NCBI RefSeq assembly: GCF_000696305.2
Contig: NZ_AOMT01000023.1
Location: 1 to 64,000 of the forward strand
Direction: 5' to 3'
Length of the DNA stretch: 64,000 bases
Source of the DNA: Moraxella bovoculi 237
GTDB taxonomy: Bacteria; Pseudomonadota; Gammaproteobacteria; Pseudomonadales; Moraxellaceae
The translations under genes and the position numbers were made by a program. Shown here piece after piece: positions 53,971 to 63,394 of the stretch. Position 1 is the first letter of the stretch; every line of letters begins with the position of its first letter. Under the pieces are notes generated by a model. The model ran no database searches. It had not been told where the DNA came from and worked only from the letters and a program-made list of their open reading frames with translations.

Positions 53971-55008
53971 ATGAAAGTATTAGGCTTAGAGACTTCCTGT
54001 GATGAGACAGGGCTTGCCATCTATGACAGTCAGATGAATGACGGTCGTGGCGGGGTGCTTGCACAGGTGCTATACAGTCAAATCGAGCTGCACGCCACTT
54101 ATGGTGGGGTTGTGCCCGAGCTTGCCAGCCGCGATCATATCCGTAAGCTGGTTCCGTTGTTGAATGAGTTGCTTCATGAGGCAGGCGTTGAGAAATCTGA
54201 CATCGATGCGGTGGCTTATACCAAAGGGCCGGGGCTGATCGGTGCGCTGATGACGGGCGCGCTGTTTGGTCGTACTTTGGCTTATGGGCTTGGCGTGCCT
54301 GCCATCGGTGTGCATCACATGGAAGGGCATCTGCTTGCGCCTTTATTGGGCGAGGATGTGGCATTTCCTTTCGTGTGTTTGCTTGTGTCGGGCGGGCATA
54401 CGATGCTGGTGCGTGCCGATGCTGTTGGACAATACGAAATATTAGGCGAATCCATCGATGATGCGGCGGGTGAGTGCTTTGATAAAGCGGCCAAGATGCT
54501 AAATCTGCCTTATCCGGGCGGGCCGAACGTTGCACGTTTGGCTGAGGGTGGCGATAAGAACGCCTATCAACTGCCGCGCCCAATGCTGCACAAAGGGCTT
54601 GATTTTTCTTTTAGTGGCATGAAGACGGCCGTGCATAATCTTATCAAAGATACGCCGAACTCTGATTTAGATCCTGTGGTGCGTGCCAACATCGCAGCGA
54701 GTTTCCAGCATGCGGTTGTGGATACTTTGGTCAAAAAATGCGTTCGCGCGCTCAAGCAAACAGGCCTAAAGCGACTCGTCATTGCCGGCGGTGTCTCTGC
54801 CAATACTGAACTTAAAGAGAGTTTGGGACGTGAACTTGCCAAGCTAAACGCCAAAGTACACTACGCCCCAAAAGAGCTGTGCACGGATAATGGTGCGATG
54901 ATCGCTTATGCGGGATTTTGTCGATTGCAGGCGGGTCAGAGCGATGATTTGTCTGTAACGTGTGTACCAAGATGGGACATGCAGACCTTAAACTTCACCA
55001 GTGCGTGA
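53971..55008 (+). CDS. tsaD: tRNA N6-adenosine threonylcarbamoyltransferase TsaD
   Basis: A 345-residue ASKHA protein. ETSCDETG at the start, [10 protein letters not shown] (metal His pair) near 111, VSGGHTML near 136, [11 protein letters not shown] near 165 and the [13 protein letters not shown] segment near 270 identify TsaD. It makes t6A37 in tRNA with TsaB/TsaE/TsaC. The start is placed at MKVLGLETS; an upstream in-frame ATG lacks a ribosome site. Its product is the substrate of TcdA encoded at 2.6 kb. Confidence 0.96.
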   Translation: MKVLGLETSCDETGLAIYDSQMNDGRGGVLAQVLYSQIELHATYGGVVPELASRDHIRKLVPLLNELLHEAGVEKSDIDAVAYTKGPGLIGALMTGALFGRTLAYGLGVPAIGVHHMEGHLLAPLLGEDVAFPFVCLLVSGGHTMLVRADAVGQYEILGESIDDAAGECFDKAAKMLNLPYPGGPNVARLAEGGDKNAYQLPRPMLHKGLDFSFSGMKTAVHNLIKDTPNSDLDPVVRANIAASFQHAVVDTLVKKCVRALKQTGLKRLVIAGGVSANTELKESLGRELAKLNAKVHYAPKELCTDNGAMIAYAGFCRLQAGQSDDLSVTCVPRWDMQTLNFTSA

Positions 55009-55219
55009 CGGCTAATATAATTCCATCTATATCATCGTAATCGACATATTGAGCTTATGCACCCAATATGTCGATTAAATGCTTTACTTCCCCATCACAG
55101 ATTTTATATTGATATTGATGAGTGCCGATGTGAATTAAAGGCTGATAAATTTATCTTGCGCGATGGGTGCTATTTTGAGAAAATAACTGTTCACAACATA
55201 ACAACAAAAAGAGCTCACT

Positions 55220-56668
55220 TTGCCATTATCATCCCTAAAGATCGAATCCTTACCCAGATTCTCTGCCAATTTCATTGCAAACATCAAAGCTGCCCTACAA
55301 ATGCTGGGCGGTAATGCTCGCGCTTTTACATCCGTTAAGCCGACCTTTGGGCAGTTTGCGGTTTTTTTATTAGCGGCGCTTGGTGCGAATATTTTGTTTG
55401 CTTATTTGTCAGCGCAGGGCGGCAGCTATTTTAATGAGCAGGGGCTGATCAGTTATTTGATATGGCCGGTGATTATTTTGGTGGCGGGCATCATCTTGGC
55501 GAAGCGTACGATGAATTATTCGCTGCTCTTTGTGCCGGTGATTTTATGGCTTGCTGCTGATACCATGTTGGTGCTTATCCAAAGCGGCATTCAGTATCTG
55601 GACATTAAGGGGTGGCTACCGTCGTTTTTGTATGGCATCTTGCCCGGTCTTTTCACGTTTTTATTTGTGTGGCAGACGGCATCTTTGTTGTGGATTTTCG
55701 CCAAGAAGCTGCATTGGCCGTGGTGGGAGCGTCTTTTGATGATTGGCGGTGCGGTGTTGCTGCTTGTCGTGTGGCAAAGAAACGTCGCTGACCAGCCGAT
55801 TTTTAAGGTAAATAATGTCGCGCCAACGCTATCTGAGCGTCAGTTTTATAAACAATCAGCGTTACTGGGACAAAGCTTGGATGGTGTTGCTAAGAGCGTC
55901 AAAGGCAAACATGAATGGTATTTTGTCGGTGTGGCAGGCTATGCTGAGCAAAATGTATTCGCCAGTGAAATCGAGCAAGCGGCGCAGCTGTTCGATGCCA
56001 GATTCGGTGCAAAAGATCGCTCCGTATCACTCATTAATAACGCACATACTTGGGATGAATATCCGATCGCCAGTCGTACGAGTCTGGCTGAGACGCTAAA
56101 GGCGGTTGGCAATCGCATGGATGTGGACGAAGATGCGCTGTTCTTAACGCTCAGCTCTCACGGCGCGGTGGATGAGTCGGGCAGTATCTTGGGCGATCTG
56201 GTCATGACCAATCCGCCATTGACGCTCGATCCGATCGACCCCGTGTGGCTGCGCGGGGCGTTGGATGCATCAGGCATTCGTTGGCGAGTCATTGTGGTAT
56301 CGTCTTGCTATTCAGGCGCATTCATTCAGGCTTTATCAAGTCCGACCACAGCCATCATCACCGCAAGCCGTGCCGATAGAGCGTCTTTTGGCTGTAGTAA
56401 TGATGCTGACATGACTTATTTTGGGCGTGCGTTCTTTTCTGAGAGCATGCGCGAACAGACCACGCTAACAGGCGCGTTTAACCAAGCGCGCCGCCGTGTT
56501 GGTGAGCGTGAGGCATTGATGGGGTTTGAGCCATCAGAGCCGCAGATGGTGGTGGGTGCGATGATGCAAAGCGCCTTACCCGAGTTAGAGAAGGCTCTAT
56601 TCCATCACGCAACCAATCCCATAATTGATATGCCGACATTTAGCCATGTTGAAAGTGCATCTCCGTGA
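55220..56668 (+). CDS. Membrane-anchored C13 family peptidase
   Basis: A 482-residue protein starting with TTG. Five hydrophobic helices lie in the first 190 residues. The C-terminal half is a caspase-like C13 (legumain/GPI8-type) peptidase with catalytic His in LTLSSHGAVDE near 312 and Cys in IVVSSCYSGAF near 362. Bacterial members of this type are poorly studied. No partner is evident nearby; the N-terminal start is uncertain and an internal ATG (QMLGG, 55298) is an alternative. Confidence 0.75.
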   Translation: MPLSSLKIESLPRFSANFIANIKAALQMLGGNARAFTSVKPTFGQFAVFLLAALGANILFAYLSAQGGSYFNEQGLISYLIWPVIILVAGIILAKRTMNYSLLFVPVILWLAADTMLVLIQSGIQYLDIKGWLPSFLYGILPGLFTFLFVWQTASLLWIFAKKLHWPWWERLLMIGGAVLLLVVWQRNVADQPIFKVNNVAPTLSERQFYKQSALLGQSLDGVAKSVKGKHEWYFVGVAGYAEQNVFASEIEQAAQLFDARFGAKDRSVSLINNAHTWDEYPIASRTSLAETLKAVGNRMDVDEDALFLTLSSHGAVDESGSILGDLVMTNPPLTLDPIDPVWLRGALDASGIRWRVIVVSSCYSGAFIQALSSPTTAIITASRADRASFGCSNDADMTYFGRAFFSESMREQTTLTGAFNQARRRVGEREALMGFEPSEPQMVVGAMMQSALPELEKALFHHATNPIIDMPTFSHVESASP

Positions 56669-56693
56669 TAGAGTATTTATTGAATATTTATGT

Positions 56694-56725
56694 AAACACC
56701 CCTGACGATCAGGGGTGTTTTTTTG
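56694..56725 (+). terminator. Terminator after the C13 peptidase gene
   Basis: AAACACCCCTG pairs perfectly with CAGGGGTGTTT around ACGAT, followed by T residues. Confidence 0.88.
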
Positions 56726-56956
56726 TGTGAAGGTTGTCATCTGATTGAAATCATAAAAGGATATATTTGTTAAAACTGATTGATAGGGTGTTATATATCA
56801 TAATTTATAATATATGAATAAAAAATATTGAATAATGTTTGCAATTTTGACCATTTTTTATTATATTGTATTTGCTTATGAATATATCACCTGATATGAT
56901 TAATTTCATCGATTGATACCATTCGCTTTTAACCCACCTAACTTAAGGAATCTGCC

Positions 56957-58297
56957 ATGACCATCCAGTCTGCCATCGAAAAAGTAGAAAAAAACTACGC
57001 TCACCAACCAGAATTCATTCAAGCGGTAAAAGAAGTTGCGCTGACCATTGATAAGGTGTATGCCAACAATCCTAAGTTTGAAGAGTATCGCGTGTTTGAG
57101 CGTCTGTGCGAGCCTGATCGCATCATCGGTTTCCGTGTAAACTGGGAAAATGACAAAGGTGAAGTAGAGGTTAACCGCGGCTGGCGTGTTCAATTCAGCA
57201 ACGCCATCGGCCCATACAAAGGCGGCATCCGCTTCCACCCAACTGTCACTGAAGGCACCCTAAAATTCCTAGGTTTCGAACAAATTTTCAAAAACGCACT
57301 AACTGGCCTACCTATGGGCGGTGCTAAAGGTGGTTCGGACTTCGATCCTAAAGGCAAATCAGAAGCTGAAATCCGCCGTTTCTGCTACGCATTCATGCGC
57401 GAGCTACACAAAAACATCGGCAAAGACATGGATGTACCAGCAGGTGACATCGGTGTTGGCGGTCGTGAAGTGAATTACATGTTCGCCATGTACAAGAACT
57501 TAACTCGTGAGTTTGAAGGTGTATTGACTGGTAAAGGCGTTGGTCACGGTGGTTCATTGATCCGTACCGAAGCGACTGGCTATGGCTTGGTTTACTTCCT
57601 TGACAACATGCTAAAAGTGAACAACGACAACCTAGTTGGCAAGACTGTTCTAGTATCAGGTGCAGGTAACGTGGCTCAATACGCTGCCGAAAAAGTACTA
57701 CACCTAGGCGGTAAAGTAATCACTTTCTCTGACTCTAAAGGTACTTTGGTTGATCACGACGGTTTCACCCAAGAAAAAATCAACTGGGTAAAAGATCACA
57801 AAGCCAAAGGCAAAGCATTGGCAGACTACGTGAAAGAATTTGGCGGCGAGTGGCTTGAAGGTCAAAAGCCATGGCAGTTCGATGCAGAAGTAGCTCTACC
57901 TTGCGCTACCCAAAACGAAGTTGATGCTGAAAACGCTAAAGCTTTGGTTAAGCATGGCGTAAAATACGTCGCAGAAGGCGCGAACATGCCATTGACTGCT
58001 GAAGCGATCGATGTGGTACGCGACAATGGCGTAGCATACGCACCTGGTAAAGCTGCGAACGCTGGTGGTGTTGCGGTATCTGGCCTAGAAATGAGCCAAA
58101 ACTCAGTACGCCAATACAAGACTTTTGCAGAGCTTGATGAAAAACTACAAAACATCATGAAAAACATCCACGACAATTCAAAAGCAGCTGCTGAGAAATA
58201 CGGCACTACCAAAGACGCCGTGGACTACATGACTGGTGCTAACGTAGCAGGTTTCGTTCAAGTAGCGAACGCATTGGTGGCTTACGGTATCCTATAA
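56957..58297 (+). CDS. gdhA: Glutamate dehydrogenase (NADP-type)
   Basis: A 446-residue hexameric dehydrogenase. KGGIRFHPTV near residue 90, the catalytic GGAKGGSDFDPKG near 123, and VSGAGNVAQYAAEKV near 233 (the Rossmann motif) fit GdhA, and the length matches the NADP-dependent class. It assimilates ammonia onto 2-oxoglutarate. It is monocistronic, with an AT-rich upstream region and a strong terminator. Coenzyme preference is inferred from class only. Confidence 0.95.
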   Translation: MTIQSAIEKVEKNYAHQPEFIQAVKEVALTIDKVYANNPKFEEYRVFERLCEPDRIIGFRVNWENDKGEVEVNRGWRVQFSNAIGPYKGGIRFHPTVTEGTLKFLGFEQIFKNALTGLPMGGAKGGSDFDPKGKSEAEIRRFCYAFMRELHKNIGKDMDVPAGDIGVGGREVNYMFAMYKNLTREFEGVLTGKGVGHGGSLIRTEATGYGLVYFLDNMLKVNNDNLVGKTVLVSGAGNVAQYAAEKVLHLGGKVITFSDSKGTLVDHDGFTQEKINWVKDHKAKGKALADYVKEFGGEWLEGQKPWQFDAEVALPCATQNEVDAENAKALVKHGVKYVAEGANMPLTAEAIDVVRDNGVAYAPGKAANAGGVAVSGLEMSQNSVRQYKTFAELDEKLQNIMKNIHDNSKAAAEKYGTTKDAVDYMTGANVAGFVQVANALVAYGIL

Positions 58298-58311
58298 CAT
58301 CTATAAACCCT

Positions 58312-58344
58312 AAAAAATCCGCTCAACGATGAGCGGATTTTTTT
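58312..58344. terminator. Terminator between gdhA and the SafE-like gene
   Basis: AAAAATCCGCTC pairs with GAGCGGATTTTT around AACGAT; it works for both convergent genes. Confidence 0.88.
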
Positions 58345-58354
58345 ATTGTTAAAT

Positions 58355-59200
58355 TTAATGATGGTTATGTTCTTGATGATCGTGATGTTGATGAGTGCTG
58401 TGGTCATGGTTGTGATTGCTATGGTCATGCTGCATGTGCGAATGATCATGAGAATCTTCATGATGTATGTGACCATGTGCATGATGACCGTGAGAATCAT
58501 GAGAGCCGTGTCCGTGCATCATGTGCATGACGGTGGGGGATAATGCAACAGCCAGACCAGAGATGAGCATCAGCGCGCCGCTAAACTTACGTAAGTTGAA
58601 CTTACTAACCGTCTTTTGAAGCCATACGATCATGGTGTCAGTAGCGATGAGCATGGGCAGCGTACCAAGACCAAAAAACAGCATGAAGGCAGACCCTGAC
58701 AGTGGGCTAATCTGTGCTGCTGACACGCTAACAGCCATCACCAATGCACCATAGACCAATCCGCATGGCAGAAGCCCCCATAATATACCCGCGCCAAGCG
58801 CCTTAGGAATGCTATCAATTGGTAGAACTTTCTGGCGGACGGGCGCAAGCTTATTCCAAAGACCCAAGCCCAATTTCTCAAGACGAGTCAGAAATGGCAC
58901 GCCAAGCATCAGCAGCGCTGCAAAAATCAGCGCTCCACCCAAAAGAATGCGCGGCAAAGCGTTATTGGTTAGAAATGGCGCAATCACCGTGCTGCCAACA
59001 ATCGTAGCCAGTACGCCAAGAGCCATGTAGCTTAGCAGCCTGCCAAGGTGATAAGTGGCGATGAGCGTTTTTCGTTTGGCAGGCGTAAGATTCTTCATTG
59101 AGATGCCAAAGGCAGCAACGATGCCACCACACATTCCTAGGCAGTGCGGCGAGCCGAAAAAACCCATGGCAAGCGCTGCGATTAATAAAGAAGCTGTCAT
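58355..59200 (-). CDS. SafE/TauE-like (DsbD_2) membrane protein with His-rich tail
   Basis: A 281-residue membrane protein with about six helices. GSPHCLGMCGG near residue 16 carries the conserved C-x3-C pair, and GLLPCGLVYGALVMA near 148 a further Cys. This is the sulfite-exporter-like group found beside cytochrome cbb3 oxidase genes (COG2836). The last 57 residues hold 26 His, with many Asp and Ser, a likely copper or nickel buffer. It starts after GGAGG, about 30 bases past ccoS. Confidence 0.8.
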   Translation of the reverse strand: MTASLLIAALAMGFFGSPHCLGMCGGIVAAFGISMKNLTPAKRKTLIATYHLGRLLSYMALGVLATIVGSTVIAPFLTNNALPRILLGGALIFAALLMLGVPFLTRLEKLGLGLWNKLAPVRQKVLPIDSIPKALGAGILWGLLPCGLVYGALVMAVSVSAAQISPLSGSAFMLFFGLGTLPMLIATDTMIVWLQKTVSKFNLRKFSGALMLISGLAVALSPTVMHMMHGHGSHDSHGHHAHGHIHHEDSHDHSHMQHDHSNHNHDHSTHQHHDHQEHNHH

Positions 59201-59231
59201 AATTACCTCCATACTGGCAAAAGCTGGTATG

Positions 59232-59411
59232 TTATTTTTGTGAATCTTTTTTTAGGATTTTGCGACGCTCTTGTCTGTCGTCTAGGATGATCTGCTCTGG
59301 TGCATTGTCCAGATCTTCAAATTGATTGGATTTGACGGCATACCAAATCGCCCAAATCGCCACCACGAACAACATGAGACTCAAAGGAATGAGTAGATAG
59401 ATGCTAAGCAT
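59232..59411 (-). CDS. ccoS: Cbb3-type oxidase assembly protein CcoS
   Basis: A 59-residue protein. An N-terminal helix (MLSIYLLIPLSLMLF) is followed by VVAIWAIWYAVKSNQFEDLD and DNAPEQIILDD, the CcoS pattern of a short transmembrane segment with a soluble acidic/basic tail. CcoS helps mature the cbb3 cytochrome oxidase. AGGAATACAC precedes the ATG. It is the first gene before the SafE-like gene, as in ccoGHIS-type clusters, but no ccoI, ccoG or oxidase subunits are in the window. Confidence 0.85.
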   Translation of the reverse strand: MLSIYLLIPLSLMLFVVAIWAIWYAVKSNQFEDLDNAPEQIILDDRQERRKILKKDSQK

Positions 59412-59721
59412 GTGTATTCCTTAGAATGATTGTCAATCCTGCTTATCTTGGCTGATGTATAAGCCATAAGAAAGATCGATACAGGAAAATCCGAAACGAA
59501 CCATTATAACATGATGGATGTTAAAGGGTGAATGAAAAGAATGTTCAAGTGATTTGCTTATTATACTATAATTCGCCAGCCAATACCCAAACTACAAAAA
59601 TACAACCAAATTACCTGCTTTTTGCATTGTGTTTAATCTCAAAATACGCAATACTAAACTTATAAAAGTGATTAATAAGCAAAGTATAAGCCCAGCCGGA
59701 TGTAAAATTACATGATGCTTT
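59412..59721. other. Gene-free stretch between ccoS and the META lipoprotein gene
   Basis: About 310 bases, AT-rich. It should hold the divergent promoters. A TATAAT-like sequence lies near 59569-59574 on the + strand with a weak -35. I see no ORF, tRNA or stable hairpin. Confidence 0.5.
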
Positions 59722-60246
59722 ATGCGATTTAAATATAATACCGATTTACTAGCTACTCAGAGATTAAATAAAAGCGCCGTGCTTTTGGTATCGGTGCTAT
59801 TTTTCGTTGGGTGCAGCGAGCAGCCGCCCAAAGGTAGCGACGAATCGAAAATAAGCAACAAGCCCATTTCTGCATCGCCCAGCTCAGCCATCGCCATCGG
59901 CAAGACAAGAGCCACAGAACAGTTCATCGCAAAAAAATGGCAGGTCATCAGCATCAATGATCGGCCTGTGACAAGTAAATTGGTTTTGGATTTGCACGAT
60001 TTTAATCGTGGTCAGGGCGAATTTTATGATGACTGCGAGCGTATCTTGGTGGATTTAAATATACATGACGTCTCTAATGAGCGCCTATCGATAGATAACT
60101 CTACCAGACAGGGCGGTGATTGCAGCAGCGAGCTCATTGATACCATCATGTGGATCTTAATCGATGTCTATGCCTTTGAACGTAGTGGCGATGAGCTGCA
60201 CATCATCGCAGTTCAAGACACCATTCGCCTTGTGCCGTCAGACTAG
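59722..60246 (+). CDS. META-domain-like lipoprotein
   Basis: A 174-residue lipoprotein with lipobox FVGC near residue 31, preceded by a hydrophobic segment. A linker rich in Ser/Lys to about 60 is followed by a beta-rich domain starting KKWQVISINDRPV, typical of META/HslJ proteins, and ending LHIIAVQDTIRL. Two Cys residues (DDCERI and GDCSSE) could pair. Function is unknown; HslJ-like proteins affect stress responses in other bacteria. Confidence 0.65.
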   Translation: MRFKYNTDLLATQRLNKSAVLLVSVLFFVGCSEQPPKGSDESKISNKPISASPSSAIAIGKTRATEQFIAKKWQVISINDRPVTSKLVLDLHDFNRGQGEFYDDCERILVDLNIHDVSNERLSIDNSTRQGGDCSSELIDTIMWILIDVYAFERSGDELHIIAVQDTIRLVPSD

Positions 60247-60285
60247 CACGATATTGCTATCTTCATTCTTTTCATTCTACCTATT

Positions 60286-61737
60286 CTAAGACATGCAGCT
60301 AATTGGCGTCATGGCACGTCTGTCGGTGGGTGCGATGTCCTCATTCGTGGCGATAGACTGTAATTTAAATGGATTTGCCAGCAAATCAAATAATCTGGAT
60401 ACTTCTGTAAAATCATCCTCTAGGGCGCCTTGAATGGCGTATTCTGCCATGGTGTTACGCAGGATGTAGATTGGATTGGTTCTTTTCATGAGATCGATGG
60501 ATTGCTGAGCATTCGTTATGGTGGTGATATAGCGCGCTTGCCAATTTTGCCATCTCTCGATTCCGCCTTGTGCGCTGATCTCTTGGGTTAATTGATGAAA
60601 TAAACCCTGCTCATACCGATGCTCATCATCTGATAGTACGCCAATCAAAGCGCGAAAACTGTTGGTATAGTCCAGCTCATAAGTCTTTAACAAGCCAACA
60701 AATTCATATGCCAAGTCTGCCGCGCCAGCATGTGATGAATCCAGACCAATTTTTTGGCAGATGCCTTTATCATAATGCTGATGGAGGGTTACCTCATAGT
60801 CTTCTAGACATGCCAACATCACATCGTGCTGCACGGATAGTAAGCTAAAACAAGACAACCACTTTTGTAGATTCCAATGCCCGATGGTGGGCTGATTCTG
60901 ATAAGTGTAACGCCCGTGATGATCAGAATGGTTGTTAATCCACGTCGGATTGAATCTCTCCATCATGCCAAATGGTCCAAAGTCCAATGTTGAGCCTGTA
61001 ATATTTAGATTGTCCGTATTCATGACGCCATGGCTAAACCCGATCAACTGCCAGCTTGCGATGAGTTTTGCGGTGTTTTGACAGACTGCATGCAAGAATT
61101 TATTGATGTCATTACCCACTTCTGGATAATAAATATCCATCATCTGATAAGTAAATTCGCCCAAAAGCTCGGGCGCATACACAGCAATCCATTCAAAATG
61201 ACCAAGTCGCACATGACAATCGCTGGTGCGCAGTAGGGCAGCAGCACGCTCCATTTGATTGCGAGCGATTAGGGTGTCTGACACCACGAAGCCAAGCGCA
61301 TTGGAGCTGGCAATGCCTAGACTGGACAAGGCATGACCGCATAGATATTCACGAACCGTACTGGCAATCATCGCACGACCATCTCCGAATCGGGAGAAGG
61401 GTGTCTTGCCTGCGCCTTTTAAATGCAAATCGGTTAATTTGCCTTGTTTGTCGATGATCTGGGTGAGCAATAAACCACGACCATCTCCAAGCTGGCCTGC
61501 CCATTGCCCGAACTGATGTCCTGCATAGACCATGGCAAGCGGTTCAAATCCTTCAGGAAAGGCATCGTTATCTGCGCCAATGATTCTTTGCCAATCCAGC
61601 GCATCAAAGGGAAGGCCGCTCATGCTCTGGTGTAGCGCATGATTGAAATGCGCAAGCTTTGGGTTGTCCAATGGGAGTGCGCTTTGTTTATGATAAAGTC
61701 TGGGATTGACGGTAAGATAACTGTGCTGATGATTCAT
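60286..61737 (-). CDS. selO: Protein adenylyltransferase SelO (YdiU)
   Basis: A 483-residue pseudokinase-fold enzyme. YAGHQFGQWAGQLGDGRG near residue 71, the GAGKTPFSRFGDGRA segment near 107, FSHGVMNTDNLNITG near 232 and DFGPFGMM near 250 are diagnostic. SelO AMPylates Ser/Thr/Tyr of proteins using ATP with flipped orientation. The C-terminus ends CMS, without selenocysteine. The start at MNHQHSYL is set after AAGAA; a longer frame is unlikely. It is near META lipoprotein in convergent orientation. Confidence 0.93.
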   Translation of the reverse strand: MNHQHSYLTVNPRLYHKQSALPLDNPKLAHFNHALHQSMSGLPFDALDWQRIIGADNDAFPEGFEPLAMVYAGHQFGQWAGQLGDGRGLLLTQIIDKQGKLTDLHLKGAGKTPFSRFGDGRAMIASTVREYLCGHALSSLGIASSNALGFVVSDTLIARNQMERAAALLRTSDCHVRLGHFEWIAVYAPELLGEFTYQMMDIYYPEVGNDINKFLHAVCQNTAKLIASWQLIGFSHGVMNTDNLNITGSTLDFGPFGMMERFNPTWINNHSDHHGRYTYQNQPTIGHWNLQKWLSCFSLLSVQHDVMLACLEDYEVTLHQHYDKGICQKIGLDSSHAGAADLAYEFVGLLKTYELDYTNSFRALIGVLSDDEHRYEQGLFHQLTQEISAQGGIERWQNWQARYITTITNAQQSIDLMKRTNPIYILRNTMAEYAIQGALEDDFTEVSRLFDLLANPFKLQSIATNEDIAPTDRRAMTPISCMS

Positions 61738-61773
61738 GAGTTTCTTCTTTGGGGTTTGATGAGATTGTAGCAT

Positions 61774-61804
61774 AAAAAAACCCTCCGCAACATGGCGAAG
61801 GGTG
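61774..61804 (-). terminator. Terminator after the desaturase gene
   Basis: On the minus strand ACCCTTCGC and GCGGAGGGT pair with one mismatch around CATGTT, followed by seven T residues. Confidence 0.75.
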
Positions 61805-61832
61805 TGGAGAAAAGTGCTTAACTTATTATGTC

Positions 61833-63017
61833 TTAGCCTTGGGTTGATTTGCCTTTTAGCTGTAGGTAAGCATTTTTGATGCGTTCACCGTGCGCTAGAA
61901 TCTTAGCCTCGACTTGGGCGAATTGTTCTTTTAGCTTCTCATCAGCTTCGTGTAGGCGATTGGCGAACTCGGTACGCTTTAATTCGACTGATTTAGCCTT
62001 TAGGGCGTGCCATTCTTCCACCGTCTGAGTGAATGCTTCGTATTCTGCGCTGATGCGGTCTTTGAATGCCATGAAACGCTCATCTAAAGTCATCTCTTCG
62101 CCTTTGGCAATGCGCTCTTGCGCACGTTTAAACTGCATGGTAACTTCAGCGTGCTTGATGGTAACATCATCAACGCGTTTTAGTTCTCTGGCAAGACCGA
62201 CTTTATGTAGTAAGCCGATGAACCATTTGGTTGGGTCATACTGCCACCATTTAACGCCATTGCGATAGTCGTATTGAAAATAGTGATGGTAGTTGTGATA
62301 GCCTTCGCCCCAAGTAAAGATCGCAAGGATTGGGTTGTCGCGTGCGGTGTTCTCGTCAGTATATGGGCGAGTGCCGAACATGTGGCACAGTGAGTTGATA
62401 AAGAACGTGAAATGATGCGTTAGTACCATGCGCAGCAGACCTGCAATTAGGAACGTACCCAGCATATCACCCGTCAAAAGACCCGCTAAACCAACAACCA
62501 CGACGTTGGTCACAATGACCCAAATGCCATAGTATTTATGCTGTAGTTGTAGCACTTTGTCTTTTTTTAGATCCGGGATGTTCTTGTAGTCGTATTGACC
62601 GCTTGGATATTTGTGTAGCATCCAGTCCATGTGACTAAACCAAAAACCACGCTTGGCAGAGTACGGGTCATCATATTCGTCATCGACATGACGGTGATGC
62701 GTACGGTGTCCAGAGCACCAATCAAATGCTGAGCTCTGCACGGCCAACGTTGCGCCGAGCAGCAAGAAGTATTTGATGATCGGATGAGCTTCGTAGGACT
62801 TATGCGCCCATAGACGGTGATAGCCTGCCGTGATAGATAGGCCTGTCCACGCCATAAAAAACGCAAAGGCAGTCCAGACAGCAGGGTTAACGCCATGCGT
62901 CCACAGATACCAAGGTACAAGTACGATGGCAAGTAATGGCGTAGAAAGTAGCACGATGGCAGGCACCCAGTTGATGGGCACATTTTCAAAGGCTTGAGGG
63001 TTTCTTTCGACACTCAT
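61833..63017 (-). CDS. Acyl-CoA/lipid delta-9 fatty acid desaturase
   Basis: A 394-residue membrane desaturase. The His boxes are HRLWAH near residue 67, HRTHHRH near 104 and HNYHH near 245, with four hydrophobic helices between. The C-terminal 90 residues are helical and charged, an extension not typical of short desaturases. It introduces cis double bonds into membrane lipids, probably with oxygen. It is divergent from a TetR gene with a likely operator between. Confidence 0.9.
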   Translation of the reverse strand: MSVERNPQAFENVPINWVPAIVLLSTPLLAIVLVPWYLWTHGVNPAVWTAFAFFMAWTGLSITAGYHRLWAHKSYEAHPIIKYFLLLGATLAVQSSAFDWCSGHRTHHRHVDDEYDDPYSAKRGFWFSHMDWMLHKYPSGQYDYKNIPDLKKDKVLQLQHKYYGIWVIVTNVVVVGLAGLLTGDMLGTFLIAGLLRMVLTHHFTFFINSLCHMFGTRPYTDENTARDNPILAIFTWGEGYHNYHHYFQYDYRNGVKWWQYDPTKWFIGLLHKVGLARELKRVDDVTIKHAEVTMQFKRAQERIAKGEEMTLDERFMAFKDRISAEYEAFTQTVEEWHALKAKSVELKRTEFANRLHEADEKLKEQFAQVEAKILAHGERIKNAYLQLKGKSTQG

Positions 63018-63394
63018 GTCAGTTTCCTGTTGGTCAAAAATAAGTCAATGAACTAGATGAGTCTAGGCGTTCTTATTTAAATAATAAAGTAGTTAAAACG
63101 TTGATATTCTTATGAAGCCTATTGTAGCTTAAAAAAATTCAAAAGTGAACATTTATTCACGCAAATTCATTAAAACTTTGTAACTATTTTTATCCCCTGT
63201 TTGTCTGTGCAGATTTTGAGTTGATTGCAGTAAATTTTGGGTTGTTTTCCGACAAATTTTACTAGTTTGACAAGAAAAAATGCTGTTTTCAGTGGGGTTG
63301 TTTGTTATACTTTTCTTAATTTTTGCATGAAGATTTGCACAGTTTGCCTGAATTTGAGATTTTTGGCAAGTGCTAAAAGGCTCTAAGGATAACT
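63018..63394. other. Control region between the desaturase and TetR genes
   Basis: About 375 bases, AT-rich. It holds the desaturase promoter and operator (63121-63160) and probably the TetR promoter further right, near the TATACT at 63308. No ORF is seen. Confidence 0.5.
63121..63160 (-). promoter_or_regulatory. Desaturase promoter with overlapping TetR-type operator
   Basis: On the minus strand TTCACT (63144-63149) and TACAAT (63121-63126) are spaced by 17 bases. GTGAACATTTATTCAC at 63145-63160 is an inverted repeat (GTGAA-N6-TTCAC) that covers the -35 box. A TetR regulator bound there would block transcription. Confidence 0.5.

Noticed and set aside
55057..55314. An 85-codon frame before the C13 peptidase
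   Set aside because: It overlaps the peptidase start in another frame and shows no family features or ribosome site.
58346..58543. Met/Val-rich + strand frame opposite the His-rich tail
   Set aside because: It is the reverse reading of CAT/GAT-rich codons for the His tail.
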